Shown here: one piece after another, positions 1-8,500 of the stretch
Position numbering within the stretch: position 1 is the first letter of the stretch
Layout of the letters: each line of letters opens with the position of its first letter
Notes under the pieces: generated by a model
Told to the model about the DNA's origin: nothing
The model's database searches: none
What the model saw: the letters and a program-made list of their open reading frames with translations, nothing else
DNA from: CAZKUN01 sp964555935
GTDB lineage: Bacteria > Armatimonadota > Zipacnadia > Zipacnadales > VGFC01
Length of the DNA: 56,970 nucleotides
NCBI GenBank assembly: GCA_964555935.1
Contig: CAZKUN010000026.1
Span: 1 to 56,970 of the forward strand
Direction: 5' to 3'
Made by a program: the position numbers and the translations under genes

Positions 1-1
1 T

Positions 2-535
2 GAACGTGCGCCGCATCGATCCGAGCAACGAAACGGGCAGATCGACCAAGCCGAGGCGTTGCTGGTTGAGGCTGATGAGACGGCCAAAGCGCTGCTCGGC
101 GTGGTGGCGGACACGCCATCGCTATGGTTCGCTGGGTTTGTCACGGACGGGTTGAAGGAGTACGTCGAGGCCCACCTGACCCTCTGCGTCCTGCAGGAAC
201 GCCCCATGCCCACACCGCAGGACCTTGGCGTGGCCCCGCCGACGTACCTCAACGGACTCGCGGAGACCATCGGCGAGATGCGCCGGCACGCGCTCGACCT
301 CATCCGCGAGGCCAAGCCGCGCGAGGCCGAAGAGACGCTCGAGCAGATGGACGAGCTTTACACGCTACTGATGGGGTTTGACTATCCCGAGGCCGTGAGC
401 CTCGGCCTGCGACGCCGCACGGATGCGGCGAGGGGTCTTGTCGAGCGCACACGCGGCGATGTCACCAACGCGTTGCAGCAGGCGCGTCTCGAAGAGAAGA
501 TGGCGCAGTTCCAGGCGCAGATCGGCGACGACTAG
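2..535 (+). CDS. Translin family protein (5' truncated by window edge)
   Basis: The reading frame is open from base 2, and the codons before the TTG at 59 still look like the family (RAPHRSEQRNGQIDQAEALL resembles the helix-1 region of translins), so the true start lies outside the window. The body carries the usual translin pattern: LWFAGFVTDGLKEYVEA, the LGVAPPTYLNGL and GEMRRHALDL helices, then DYPEAVSLGLRRRTDAARGL and a C-terminal VERTRGDVT. Translins are all-helical oligomers that bind RNA or DNA; the eukaryotic translin/TRAX complex is an RNase. Bacterial and archaeal copies exist but their function is little known. I cannot see the N-terminal half, so nuclease residues cannot be judged. 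It converges with the next gene, and the two stops are 3 bp apart. Confidence 0.85.
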   Translation, partial: ERAPHRSEQRNGQIDQAEALLVEADETAKALLGVVADTPSLWFAGFVTDGLKEYVEAHLTLCVLQERPMPTPQDLGVAPPTYLNGLAETIGEMRRHALDLIREAKPREAEETLEQMDELYTLLMGFDYPEAVSLGLRRRTDAARGLVERTRGDVTNALQQARLEEKMAQFQAQIGDD

Positions 536-538
536 CCG

Positions 539-2725
539 TCACGGGAGCCCGCCGCCACGCAGGGGCGGCACCCGCCACTCATACTGAAACTCAGGAACCA
601 TCAGTCGAGTCTCGGTTCGGGTAACGCCGTCGGGGCAGCGCGCCGCCACGTGGTGTCGTCCGGCCGCCAGCGTGGCTTCGTGCTTCTCGCCCGGCTCAAG
701 CGTAATCTCCTCGCCGTCGTCCACCTTCAGATGCAGCGCCTCCGCGTACCCGTTGGCGATCGATATTGAGGGCTGCGTCTGGCCTTTCACCCGGACCGTG
801 TCAGCTGAGCCGAAGTAGCGATTCGTCATGTCACCATCGGTATCCATCAACTCAGGATCGACCTGCCAGTTCAGATCGAAGAACCCGGCGCATAGATGGC
901 GATACATGTCGTCATGTCGGTAGGCGTCGGCCGTGGTGAAGATGAAGTAATCCGGCAGCAGGTCGTGCTTGTGGTTGACTCCAAGATCGGCCAGCGCATT
1001 CTCGCCGGAGTAGATCAGCACGTACCGGTCCGAGTTCAGAGGGTTCGGATAGCATAGCACCAGACCCAGATCGTCGCCCGTATACTCCTGCCCGCCCAGC
1101 GCGTAACCGTCGGCGAGCCATTTCACGGGCAGTTGATCCGCAATGCGCGCGAGCACGCTGTTCGTGTCCGGGGTCCCAAACAGCACCAGGTTCTTCTCGC
1201 CGATCAGCTCATCCGTCACGCCCACATCGGTCACTCCGGGCGGAATGCCATCGGCGAACTGATCCCATTCGCCCATCCACCGCTGAGCGCGGCTGATGCT
1301 CTCTTGCTTCTCCTCCTCAGACCCACTCGTGCCGGCTACGATCAGGAACGGACCGTTAAACACGTCCTCCACCGGGCCACAGAGCCCCTTCTTCTTGCGC
1401 AGCGTCCCCTGCTTGGGCTGAGACTCCGCGATCGTCACGTCAAGCGACTCGCCCGTCGGCTTGCCCGAGAACACCTGCTCGCCGTTGGCCACGACCTCCA
1501 CCGGCTTGTCCGCATCCACAGGGCAGTCGTCCAGATTGATGCGCGCGCCGGCGACATTCTCCGTCGTCAGCGTGATGCGGTTGCCCTCGACCGTTGCTTC
1601 CGCAAGGCCCGGCGTCCCCCAGCGCTCATACTCCGTGAACGTCAGCCAAAACGCCGTGTCATACCGATAGCTGAAGCTCCTGATCCGCACGCGCTTCGTC
1701 GATCGGTCTCGCTTCTGCTGGACCAGCCACGAGAACGCCTTCTCGTAGCACGGGAGGCGCCAGTAGATGAAGTGGTCCTCTCCCTCGTGCTCGAAGTACT
1801 CGATCGGCGTTCCGAGGCGGTCAAGCTCCCACGCCATCATGTGCGACTGCTCGGCGGGGATCAGCGGCTTCCGGTCGAACTCGCCGTGCTGCAAGAAGAA
1901 TCCCTGCCCCACAGCGTTCGCCGCGAGTTCGATCGGGTTGTCCCACTCGCCGAGGAACTGCTTGAACTTCGGGGCTGTCTCGTGCGGCCACGGCCACCAG
2001 ACGAACATGTCGGTCTGCGCGCACATCGGGGCCGAAGCCGCGAACACGCCCGGATGGCGCAGCGCGATCGTCCACGTCCCCATGCCTCCCATCGACGGCC
2101 CGCCCATGTACACGCGGTCGTCGTCGATGGAGTAGAAGCGCTTCATCTCCTCAACGGCGCGGAGGACGTCGACCTCCCCCACTCCCTGGAAGTCCGTGTT
2201 CCGGCGACCGTACGGGGTCAGAAGAATCGCGCCGTTCGCCTCGGCGACTTTCTCTTTCTCTTCCTCCAGAACCCATGGATCGATGATGCTCGTCGTCGGC
2301 ACGTAGCCGTGCAGGAAGACGATCAGCGGCCAGGATTCCCCTGGGTCATAGTCCTCAGGCACGTAGGCATAGTAGGGCTGAGCCGTCTCGTCATTGCGGG
2401 CGGTGTAGGCGCGCTCAATGTGCCCCGTCTCGCCGACGAACGCCGTCGTGTCGGCTGCGAGGCGCGCGAGGGCCTCCTCCGCTTCGACGATCTCCTGGCG
2501 CGCGTCGGCGGGGCCGCCATACGGCCAGCGACCGAACGCCAGCGCCTTGCGCAGCTTCAGCCGCGCGAGGGGCATGTTGGTCAGGTACGCGTCCGACGTG
2601 CGATCCGCCACGGCTTCGTCAGCCTGGCTGATCGCATCGGCGAGCTTCGTCATCTGCTCCTGCAAGTTCGCATCCTGTGCGGAGACAGGCGCGAGGTACA
2701 ACGCGGCGGCAAACGCGATGAACAT
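539..2725 (-). CDS. Secreted alpha/beta-hydrolase (prolyl-oligopeptidase / PHB-depolymerase-like esterase)
   Basis: About 728 aa. I start it at the ATG at 2725 because GGGAGG lies about 6 nt upstream; the ATG at 2743 has no visible ribosome site. A signal peptide (MFIAFAAALYLAPVSAQ) implies export. An N-terminal helical region of about 110 residues precedes an alpha/beta-hydrolase core: the oxyanion strand LIVFLHGY, the nucleophile elbow GGPSMGGMG (Ser about 211), HGEFDRKP and a late GEDHFIYW that probably supplies the catalytic His. This layout is typical of secreted esterases or peptidases of the S9/PHB-depolymerase group. The roughly 380-residue C-terminal part is beta-rich and I do not recognise it. 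It lies 61 bp downstream of the GH2 gene on the same strand, so a joint role in polymer breakdown is likely. The substrate is unknown. Confidence 0.8.
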   Translation of the reverse strand: MFIAFAAALYLAPVSAQDANLQEQMTKLADAISQADEAVADRTSDAYLTNMPLARLKLRKALAFGRWPYGGPADARQEIVEAEEALARLAADTTAFVGETGHIERAYTARNDETAQPYYAYVPEDYDPGESWPLIVFLHGYVPTTSIIDPWVLEEEKEKVAEANGAILLTPYGRRNTDFQGVGEVDVLRAVEEMKRFYSIDDDRVYMGGPSMGGMGTWTIALRHPGVFAASAPMCAQTDMFVWWPWPHETAPKFKQFLGEWDNPIELAANAVGQGFFLQHGEFDRKPLIPAEQSHMMAWELDRLGTPIEYFEHEGEDHFIYWRLPCYEKAFSWLVQQKRDRSTKRVRIRSFSYRYDTAFWLTFTEYERWGTPGLAEATVEGNRITLTTENVAGARINLDDCPVDADKPVEVVANGEQVFSGKPTGESLDVTIAESQPKQGTLRKKKGLCGPVEDVFNGPFLIVAGTSGSEEEKQESISRAQRWMGEWDQFADGIPPGVTDVGVTDELIGEKNLVLFGTPDTNSVLARIADQLPVKWLADGYALGGQEYTGDDLGLVLCYPNPLNSDRYVLIYSGENALADLGVNHKHDLLPDYFIFTTADAYRHDDMYRHLCAGFFDLNWQVDPELMDTDGDMTNRYFGSADTVRVKGQTQPSISIANGYAEALHLKVDDGEEITLEPGEKHEATLAAGRHHVAARCPDGVTRTETRLMVPEFQYEWRVPPLRGGGLP

Positions 2726-2786
2726 GAAAGCCTCCCAGGCCATTGTGGGACATACCAGGACACCAACTCTCCAAACGTCGGCCGCC

Positions 2787-5426
2787 CTAGCCCCGTTCCA
2801 CGATGAGGAACGGCCCCGACGGACAACGGCCCGCGCGCGAACCGTAAATGGTCAGCCCGCCGGGTTGCTGGTCGTCTACCGAGAGCGTCAGCTTGGCGCC
2901 GCCACGCAACGCGTCCAGTGCCTCGGGCGTGACGTCGACCGCCACGACCCAGCCGTACCGGCCCGCGAAGCCGTAGTGGTGAGACAGCACGCCGCGACCG
3001 TCCGCCGGATGGTCGTCCAAGTCGATCGAGCTCAGGTCAACCTCGCCCGCCGAGACATTCACTCGCGACGGCCACGTGTCGTCGTCGGTCTGCTTGCCCT
3101 TGCCCGGGCGGAAGGAGCTGAGTTCGGCGACAAATCGCGCGCTCTTCGCATCATCCGGCACGTCAATCTCGGCCGACAGCGCGCCGGCGCCTTCGACCCA
3201 CGCGGCCTCCGAGACGCCGTCCACATCATGCGTCTCGCCGCCGAAAGCGCTCACCGAAATCGGGGTCAGCTCAGCCGGCAGTTCGCCGGTGACGTGGAAG
3301 TGCATCCAGTTCTCGGCCAGCGTCTCGCCGTCAGTGCCCTTGAGGTAGACTCGGAGCGTCGCGAGCCCCGGCGCGTCCGGCATGATCACTACGATGGGAT
3401 CAACCGGCGCCACCGCCCAGCGCGGGAAGCCGACGCGCTGGCCTGGTGACAAGCGCACTTCCTCGGTCGCGCCAACGTGATCGGTCAACTCCAGCCTCCA
3501 GGATAGCTCAGCGCTGTCACCGACGTAGTCGCTGAAGTGCGACGCGTAGGCGGGTATCTCTAGCTTCTGGCCAGGCTCGACGGTCTGACACGGGGGCGCG
3601 TCCAGCGCGATGTAGTCGAGCGAATTCACCAGCGTCGGGTCATACCCCAACTGCTTCGGCGTGCGGTCATAATTCAGCAGGCCATTGCGCTCCCACTCAA
3701 TGTCCTGAAGCTCGGTGTAGATGTAACCGCCGATCTTCTCGTGCAGCCGCATCTCATTCGTGAGGTAATGGAAGCACCAGGAGATGTCCATATCGCCCAT
3801 GCCCGCCGAGATGCCACCGTACTCGCTGTTGATCAGCGGCTCGCGGCCCTGCGTGCGGCCAGGGCAGTAGTTGAACCCCGATCCCGGCTTCGTCTCGTCA
3901 ACCACGTTCTGAACGTGCGCCTTCGCTTTCGCATAGTCGTTCAGGTAGAAGTGCCACGAGTTCAGATCGGTCTTCACGTGGTCATACAAGCACGGGGAGT
4001 TGTCCTCGATGACCCGAGTTGGGTCGAGGGTCTTGGCGAGACCGTACATCTCCTCGACCCAGGCCTGCATGTCGGTGTCCTGCTTGAAGTCATTGCCACC
4101 CAGGCCCCACGTCTCGTTGAACAGACACCACGAGAAGATCGACGGGTGCATCTCGTCGCGCTCGACGACCTCCCGGAAAGTCCTCTCCCATCGCGCCCTC
4201 GCCAAGCCGGCCTCGTCCTGAAAACCCGTGTTCGGCAGATCTGACATGATCAGCAGGCCCAAACGGTCCGCCCAATAATAGAACCGGGGTTCTTCGGCCT
4301 TGATGTGGATGCGCAGGAAGTTGAAGCCGAGTTTCTTGGCCCACTCGACATCCGCGCGCACCTCATCATCCGAGCGGAAAGTGTATGCGCCCCACGGATT
4401 GAACGACTGATCCAGCGCGCCGAGAAGGTAGATCGGCCGGCCATTCAGGTGGATGTATTGATGCGCCTTGTCAGGGAGATTCTGGATCGTGACTTCGCGG
4501 AACGCGAAGTACGTGTTGACGATGTCGTGGGTCATGCTGTCCTGGACCAGTTCGACGCTGCTATGGTAGAGGAACGGGTCATCGGGCGACCATAGCCGAG
4601 GATCCTCGACCGTAATCTTGGTCTCGTGCAGACCTGCCGAGCCCGCGTCGGGCCCCCACGTGTTGTAGAACGTCGACCCATCGGGCATCCGCACCGCCAG
4701 ACGCAGCGCCACGCCCTCGGGCGCGGGCGCGCTTAGCGTGATGCTGCACAGAGCCTCGCCAGTGGTGTTGTCGGCCTCGAAACGGACCTTCTCGATATGC
4801 ACCTCGGGACGCGGCTCAAGCCAAACCGTCTGCCAGATCCCCGACGTCCGCGCGTACCAGCCCCATTGCTTACCGCACGGCTGCGTGCCATGGTCGTTCG
4901 GATCATGAACGCGGACGACGAGCGTGTTCTCGCCGCTAAGGTCAAGCGCATCGGTGATGTCCGCTTCCAGCGGCGTGTAGCCGCTCTCAGTATCGCAAAT
5001 GCACTCGCCATTCACCCAGGCCCTGACGAAGTAGTCCACCGCCTCAAAGCGCAGCCAGACGCGCTCGCCCTTCCATCGCCGGGGTACCTTGAAGGTCCGC
5101 CGGTACCAGCCCGTCTCGTGGCGCTCGGCTTGCTTGTAGTTGTCGAGACTGACGTTCTCGGGCTCCATGAAGCCGTTCGTGCTGAAGTAGTTCTCGTTAT
5201 CCGCGAGCGCCTCGTCGCCCCACGCCATGTGCGATTCCCACGCGAACGGGACGAGGATCTCACCCGCGAGATCGCGAGCAAGCCACTGCTCCTGTTCCCC
5301 GACATTCTCGTCATCAAACTCGAACTGCCACGTGCCATTGAGGCATACGAAGTCACGCCCTTCCCTCGTGCCTCGGTGAAACTCCGGGCGCGGGTGTTCG
5401 GGCCGGGGAATCTGCTGATCCGACAT
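2787..5426 (-). CDS. Glycoside hydrolase family 2 (beta-galactosidase/beta-glucuronidase-like)
   Basis: About 879 aa. The start is the ATG at 5426, with GAGGAG about 8 nt upstream; a longer in-frame extension to 5471 lacks this. The protein shows the full GH2 order: N-terminal sugar-binding jelly roll (GWYRRTFKVPRRWKGERVWLRFEA region), immunoglobulin-like domain, then a TIM barrel. The acid/base Glu sits in WCLFNETWG and the nucleophile in INSEYGG. Roughly 270 residues of beta-rich sequence follow. No signal peptide is visible, so it may act on imported oligosaccharides. It lies downstream of a Gfo/Idh/MocA oxidoreductase on the same strand, which fits a carbohydrate-use operon. The precise glycoside cannot be read from the sequence. 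Confidence 0.9.
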   Translation of the reverse strand: MSDQQIPRPEHPRPEFHRGTREGRDFVCLNGTWQFEFDDENVGEQEQWLARDLAGEILVPFAWESHMAWGDEALADNENYFSTNGFMEPENVSLDNYKQAERHETGWYRRTFKVPRRWKGERVWLRFEAVDYFVRAWVNGECICDTESGYTPLEADITDALDLSGENTLVVRVHDPNDHGTQPCGKQWGWYARTSGIWQTVWLEPRPEVHIEKVRFEADNTTGEALCSITLSAPAPEGVALRLAVRMPDGSTFYNTWGPDAGSAGLHETKITVEDPRLWSPDDPFLYHSSVELVQDSMTHDIVNTYFAFREVTIQNLPDKAHQYIHLNGRPIYLLGALDQSFNPWGAYTFRSDDEVRADVEWAKKLGFNFLRIHIKAEEPRFYYWADRLGLLIMSDLPNTGFQDEAGLARARWERTFREVVERDEMHPSIFSWCLFNETWGLGGNDFKQDTDMQAWVEEMYGLAKTLDPTRVIEDNSPCLYDHVKTDLNSWHFYLNDYAKAKAHVQNVVDETKPGSGFNYCPGRTQGREPLINSEYGGISAGMGDMDISWCFHYLTNEMRLHEKIGGYIYTELQDIEWERNGLLNYDRTPKQLGYDPTLVNSLDYIALDAPPCQTVEPGQKLEIPAYASHFSDYVGDSAELSWRLELTDHVGATEEVRLSPGQRVGFPRWAVAPVDPIVVIMPDAPGLATLRVYLKGTDGETLAENWMHFHVTGELPAELTPISVSAFGGETHDVDGVSEAAWVEGAGALSAEIDVPDDAKSARFVAELSSFRPGKGKQTDDDTWPSRVNVSAGEVDLSSIDLDDHPADGRGVLSHHYGFAGRYGWVVAVDVTPEALDALRGGAKLTLSVDDQQPGGLTIYGSRAGRCPSGPFLIVERG

Positions 5427-5506
5427 GTCAATGCTCCTCAATGTGCGCGAGTGATCCACTACGCGGGGCACGATTCGCTGGGGACGGACAAGGGTCCTCT
5501 ACAGGG

Positions 5507-6517
5507 TCACGTCACGTTCACGGCGCGCCCCTCGGCAATCGACGTCTCGACCGCCATAAGGAATCGGCTGACCGAGGCGGCTTCGTCCGCGGATGGGTGG
5601 AGGGGATTGCCATCGAGGACGGCATCGACGAAGTAACGGACGCTCTCTTGCCACCATCCGGCGCCATGCCCACGTGGACCGGGCACATCGAAGCTATGGT
5701 CGACCGACCGGGCGGCATCGCTGAAGACGTTGAGGTCATGGGGAACTAGGTCGACCTGGATCGCGCCGCGATCGCCGATGATTTGCACGAAGAAGTCGAT
5801 GTTGGGGGCGAAGCCCTCGGGGAGATTCCAGGCAGTCTCAAGCACGACGTTGACGCCGCTCTCGGTCGTTGCCAACGCGACGCATATGTCCGGAACGCCC
5901 GGCACGCGCTCGGCGACAGAGCCCTCCATCGCGCGACCGGTCACGGTCGCGAACCGGTCCTCAAGCGCCCAACTCACCAGGTCCGCGCAGTGCGACATCA
6001 GGAACCATACCGGCGAGGTGCGCTCAAGCCACGACAGCTCGAACGTCTTGGCCAGCCGCTCATTCAGACGAATGTAGACGTACTGCGGCGTGCCTATCTC
6101 ACCGTCCGCGAGCGTCTGCTTCAGCCTCAGCGCTGACGAGCGGTGCCGGTTGCCATAGTTGACCATGAATGGTCGGCCCGTGCGATCTACAGCTTCGCAG
6201 ATCGCCGCGCAGTCGGCCTCGGTCGTGGCCAGCGGCTTCTCGCAAAGGACAGCCTTACGCGCGTCGAGGCACGCGACGACCGGCTCGCGGTGCGCGAAAT
6301 CCGGCGTCGCCACAACGACAGCGTCAACGAGCAACAGCAACTCATCGATGCTCGCGGCGGCGGTCGCCCCGAATTCGCCTGCGAGGCTGGCCGCGCGGCC
6401 TGCGTCCAGATCACAGACACCGACTAGCCGCGCGTGACCGTACTCGTGCAGTGCCTTCGCGTAGCATCGGCCCATCACGCCCGCGCCGATGATGCCAACT
6501 GACAGGTCGCTACTCAT
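5507..6517 (-). CDS. Gfo/Idh/MocA family oxidoreductase
   Basis: About 336 aa. The start at the ATG at 6517 has GAGGT 9 nt upstream; the in-frame TTG at 6523 would sit too close to it. The N-terminal Rossmann fold opens with VGIIGAGVMGRCYAKAL, followed by VVVATPDFAHREPV and the family's CEKPLA motif, whose Lys is normally catalytic. The C-terminal alpha/beta dimerisation domain follows. Such enzymes oxidise or reduce sugars, inositols or amino-sugar intermediates with NAD(P). It sits 80 bp upstream of the GH2 gene and 16 bp downstream of the HAD phosphatase, so the three are probably co-transcribed. Four members of this family occur in the window. Substrate unknown. Confidence 0.9.
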   Translation of the reverse strand: MSSDLSVGIIGAGVMGRCYAKALHEYGHARLVGVCDLDAGRAASLAGEFGATAAASIDELLLLVDAVVVATPDFAHREPVVACLDARKAVLCEKPLATTEADCAAICEAVDRTGRPFMVNYGNRHRSSALRLKQTLADGEIGTPQYVYIRLNERLAKTFELSWLERTSPVWFLMSHCADLVSWALEDRFATVTGRAMEGSVAERVPGVPDICVALATTESGVNVVLETAWNLPEGFAPNIDFFVQIIGDRGAIQVDLVPHDLNVFSDAARSVDHSFDVPGPRGHGAGWWQESVRYFVDAVLDGNPLHPSADEAASVSRFLMAVETSIAEGRAVNVT

Positions 6518-6533
6518 GGGCAAGCTACCTCAC

Positions 6534-7202
6534 TTACACGCCGTCGTTCAGCACGTTTACCACATCGTGGAGGGTGTCGAACGGGAAGTACTCTTGGTCG
6601 CGCTCGCGACAGAGGCGTTCGAGCGAGTCCTTGGCGAAGACCACATCACAGTACGCGGACGCGCATGCGTCCGAAAAGCCATCGCCGATATATACGGTCC
6701 GCTCGAAGCCGGGGCGCAACTCGAATAGCCACTTCGTCTTGCAGTTGCCGCAGTGCTCGCACTCATGCGCGCCATGCGGGAAGGTCATCTCGATGTGGTG
6801 CTCGTGCATGATGGCGTGGTTGGCCCGGAACTCGATGTCATCCATGCCCAGCCGCTCAAGCATCGTCTCAATGTAGAAGTCGAGCCCATCGCTCAGCACG
6901 ATGAACCGCGACCCTCGGGCGCGCGTCAGCCTGACGAGGTCCTGGAAACCCGGATTCGGCTCGGCCGTCGCTATGATGCGCTGGAACGTCTCGTTCGATG
7001 GATCGACCGTGCGCCACTGGCGGGCCATGCACTCGCGCGAGGAGATCTTCCCGTCACGCCAGATCATCTCGATTTCCATGAACTTGTCGAGCTTCAGCGT
7101 CTCGGCGATGTGGAGGCCCGTATCGATGCGGCTAATGGTGCCGTCGAAGTCACAAAGCACGAGATCCGACGCGGAGAGTGGTGCGGTGGTGGTTTCAATC
7201 AT
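6534..7202 (-). CDS. HAD-superfamily phosphatase, MtnX-like
   Basis: About 222 aa starting at the ATG at 7202. A longer frame reaches 7589, but it runs over the 5' part of the divergent acetyltransferase gene and looks non-coding there. HAD motifs are in order: LCDFDGTISRID (nucleophile Asp and acid/base Asp), RFIVLSDGLDF (motif II Ser) and YIGDGFSDACA (motif III acidic pair). A Cys-rich insert HECEHCGNCK matches the CG-x-CK cluster common in MtnX and related phosphoserine-phosphatase-like proteins. MtnX dephosphorylates an intermediate of the methionine salvage pathway, but many relatives act on other small phosphates. No other salvage gene is nearby, so the substrate is open. No strong ribosome site is visible before the start. 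Confidence 0.8.
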   Translation of the reverse strand: MIETTTAPLSASDLVLCDFDGTISRIDTGLHIAETLKLDKFMEIEMIWRDGKISSRECMARQWRTVDPSNETFQRIIATAEPNPGFQDLVRLTRARGSRFIVLSDGLDFYIETMLERLGMDDIEFRANHAIMHEHHIEMTFPHGAHECEHCGNCKTKWLFELRPGFERTVYIGDGFSDACASAYCDVVFAKDSLERLCRERDQEYFPFDTLHDVVNVLNDGV

Positions 7203-7299
7203 GAGGGCGGATGGTAGCTCACGAGGCGTTTGGGCCGTCGGTGCGGAATGTCCATCATGACGCACAATTCCGGTACCGTCAACCCGTTGGAGGTACGTT

Positions 7300-8487
7300 G
7301 TGGAAGGGCTCATCTGCCGCGAGGCGACCCCAGACGATGTCGACGACGTGCTGGCAGTTCGAAACGCGATTTTCCCACCCCTCACGCCCGAGCAGTGGTT
7401 CGCCGACCCGACGATGACATGCGCAATGGCATATCTCGACGGCGAGCCCGTGGGCGCCATTCCGCTGTCAGAGCGAGACTTCAAGATCGCGCCCGGAGCA
7501 GTCATCAAGACCGCATTCGAGAACGCCGTTGGCACTCGCGAAGACATGCGCAGCAAGGGCGTTGGCACGGCCGTCATCAGTGCCGCCAAGGAGTTCCTGG
7601 CGGGGCGCTGCGACGAGTTGATGATCTACCGCGGCGCCGAGCGCTCGCCGGGGTATCGGTTCTACGAACGCAGCGGACACAAAGACCTGATCTATCTCCG
7701 CTCTCTGACGCTCGACGAGCCCCAGCGGCGCGAGGTCGACAGTGCAGTGCGAGGATTGCCCGAGATCCACGCGTTGCAGCCGGAGCTATTGGAGTGCTTC
7801 GAGGCCACGTATGGCCATTGTGGCGGCTTCCCCGTTCGGCACGAGACATACTGGCAGCAGCAACTCGCCTCGCAGATTTACGAGGTCATCCCCAGCGACT
7901 TCCACATCATCCGGACACCCGCCACGGGGCCGCTTCAGGGCTACGCGATCGCCGGCATACGCGCGGCCGAGAAACAAGATGACGGGACGATCCAGCTGAT
8001 GGAGATCGCCGGCAAGACTCCTGAGATGATCCAGCAGGCGCTGTTGGGGCTCGAGGATTTCGCGGCACAGCAACAGCGCAACATCGGCACGCGTGGAAGC
8101 GCCGACCACCCCGTCCTCACCACCTTCCGAAAGCTCGGTTACGTGGAGGGCCTCCGCCACACGATGATCATGGGCCAGCCACTCGACCCGGCGGAGCTAT
8201 TCGGCAAGGTCTGCGCCGACGTGGATGCGCTCAGTGATCTCAATATCGACTTCTGGGCGCCCTTCGGCGATGGCACGCTCCACGAAGGCCCAAACGCGAG
8301 GACTGAGATCACTCTCGAAGGCAAGGATCAGACAGTCTACCGGCTCCTGAATCGGCGGCTGGACGTGCGAGCCGCCGTCGCGACCGAGTGGCTGACGGTC
8401 CGCAACGGCACGCCCGAAATCATCGACCGTCTGGCAGCGGCATTCCCATACTCCCCTTGGGTCTATCACCACATCGATTACGTGTAA
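7300..8487 (+). CDS. GNAT-family N-acetyltransferase
   Basis: About 395 aa from the GTG at 7300, with GGAGG 7 nt upstream. The N-terminal 150 residues form a GNAT domain: CREATPDDVDDVLAVRN at the start, and the acetyl-CoA-binding loop in VGTREDMRSKGVGTAVISAA (R/Q-x-x-G-x-G/A pattern). The rest resembles the two-lobed Eis-type layout, with a second GNAT-like half around SDFHIIRTPATGPLQGYAIA and a C-terminal region that may be SCP2-like. Its substrate is unknown; Eis-type enzymes acetylate amines. It is followed after 13 bp by the aminotransferase, so a pathway that makes and then acetylates an amine is possible. It is transcribed away from the HAD gene. Confidence 0.75.
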   Translation: MEGLICREATPDDVDDVLAVRNAIFPPLTPEQWFADPTMTCAMAYLDGEPVGAIPLSERDFKIAPGAVIKTAFENAVGTREDMRSKGVGTAVISAAKEFLAGRCDELMIYRGAERSPGYRFYERSGHKDLIYLRSLTLDEPQRREVDSAVRGLPEIHALQPELLECFEATYGHCGGFPVRHETYWQQQLASQIYEVIPSDFHIIRTPATGPLQGYAIAGIRAAEKQDDGTIQLMEIAGKTPEMIQQALLGLEDFAAQQQRNIGTRGSADHPVLTTFRKLGYVEGLRHTMIMGQPLDPAELFGKVCADVDALSDLNIDFWAPFGDGTLHEGPNARTEITLEGKDQTVYRLLNRRLDVRAAVATEWLTVRNGTPEIIDRLAAAFPYSPWVYHHIDYV

Positions 8488-8500
8488 CGAGGACCTACAC

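Noticed and set aside
59..61. TTG at 59 as start of the translin gene
   Set aside because: In-frame codons before it still resemble the family, so the start is outside the window.
1133..2806. Plus-strand frame of about 557 codons
   Set aside because: It is antisense to the alpha/beta-hydrolase gene with an intact nucleophile elbow, and looks like a shadow.
7203..7589. 5' extension of the HAD phosphatase frame
   Set aside because: It runs opposite the GNAT gene and has no HAD similarity; the ATG at 7202 fits the family start.
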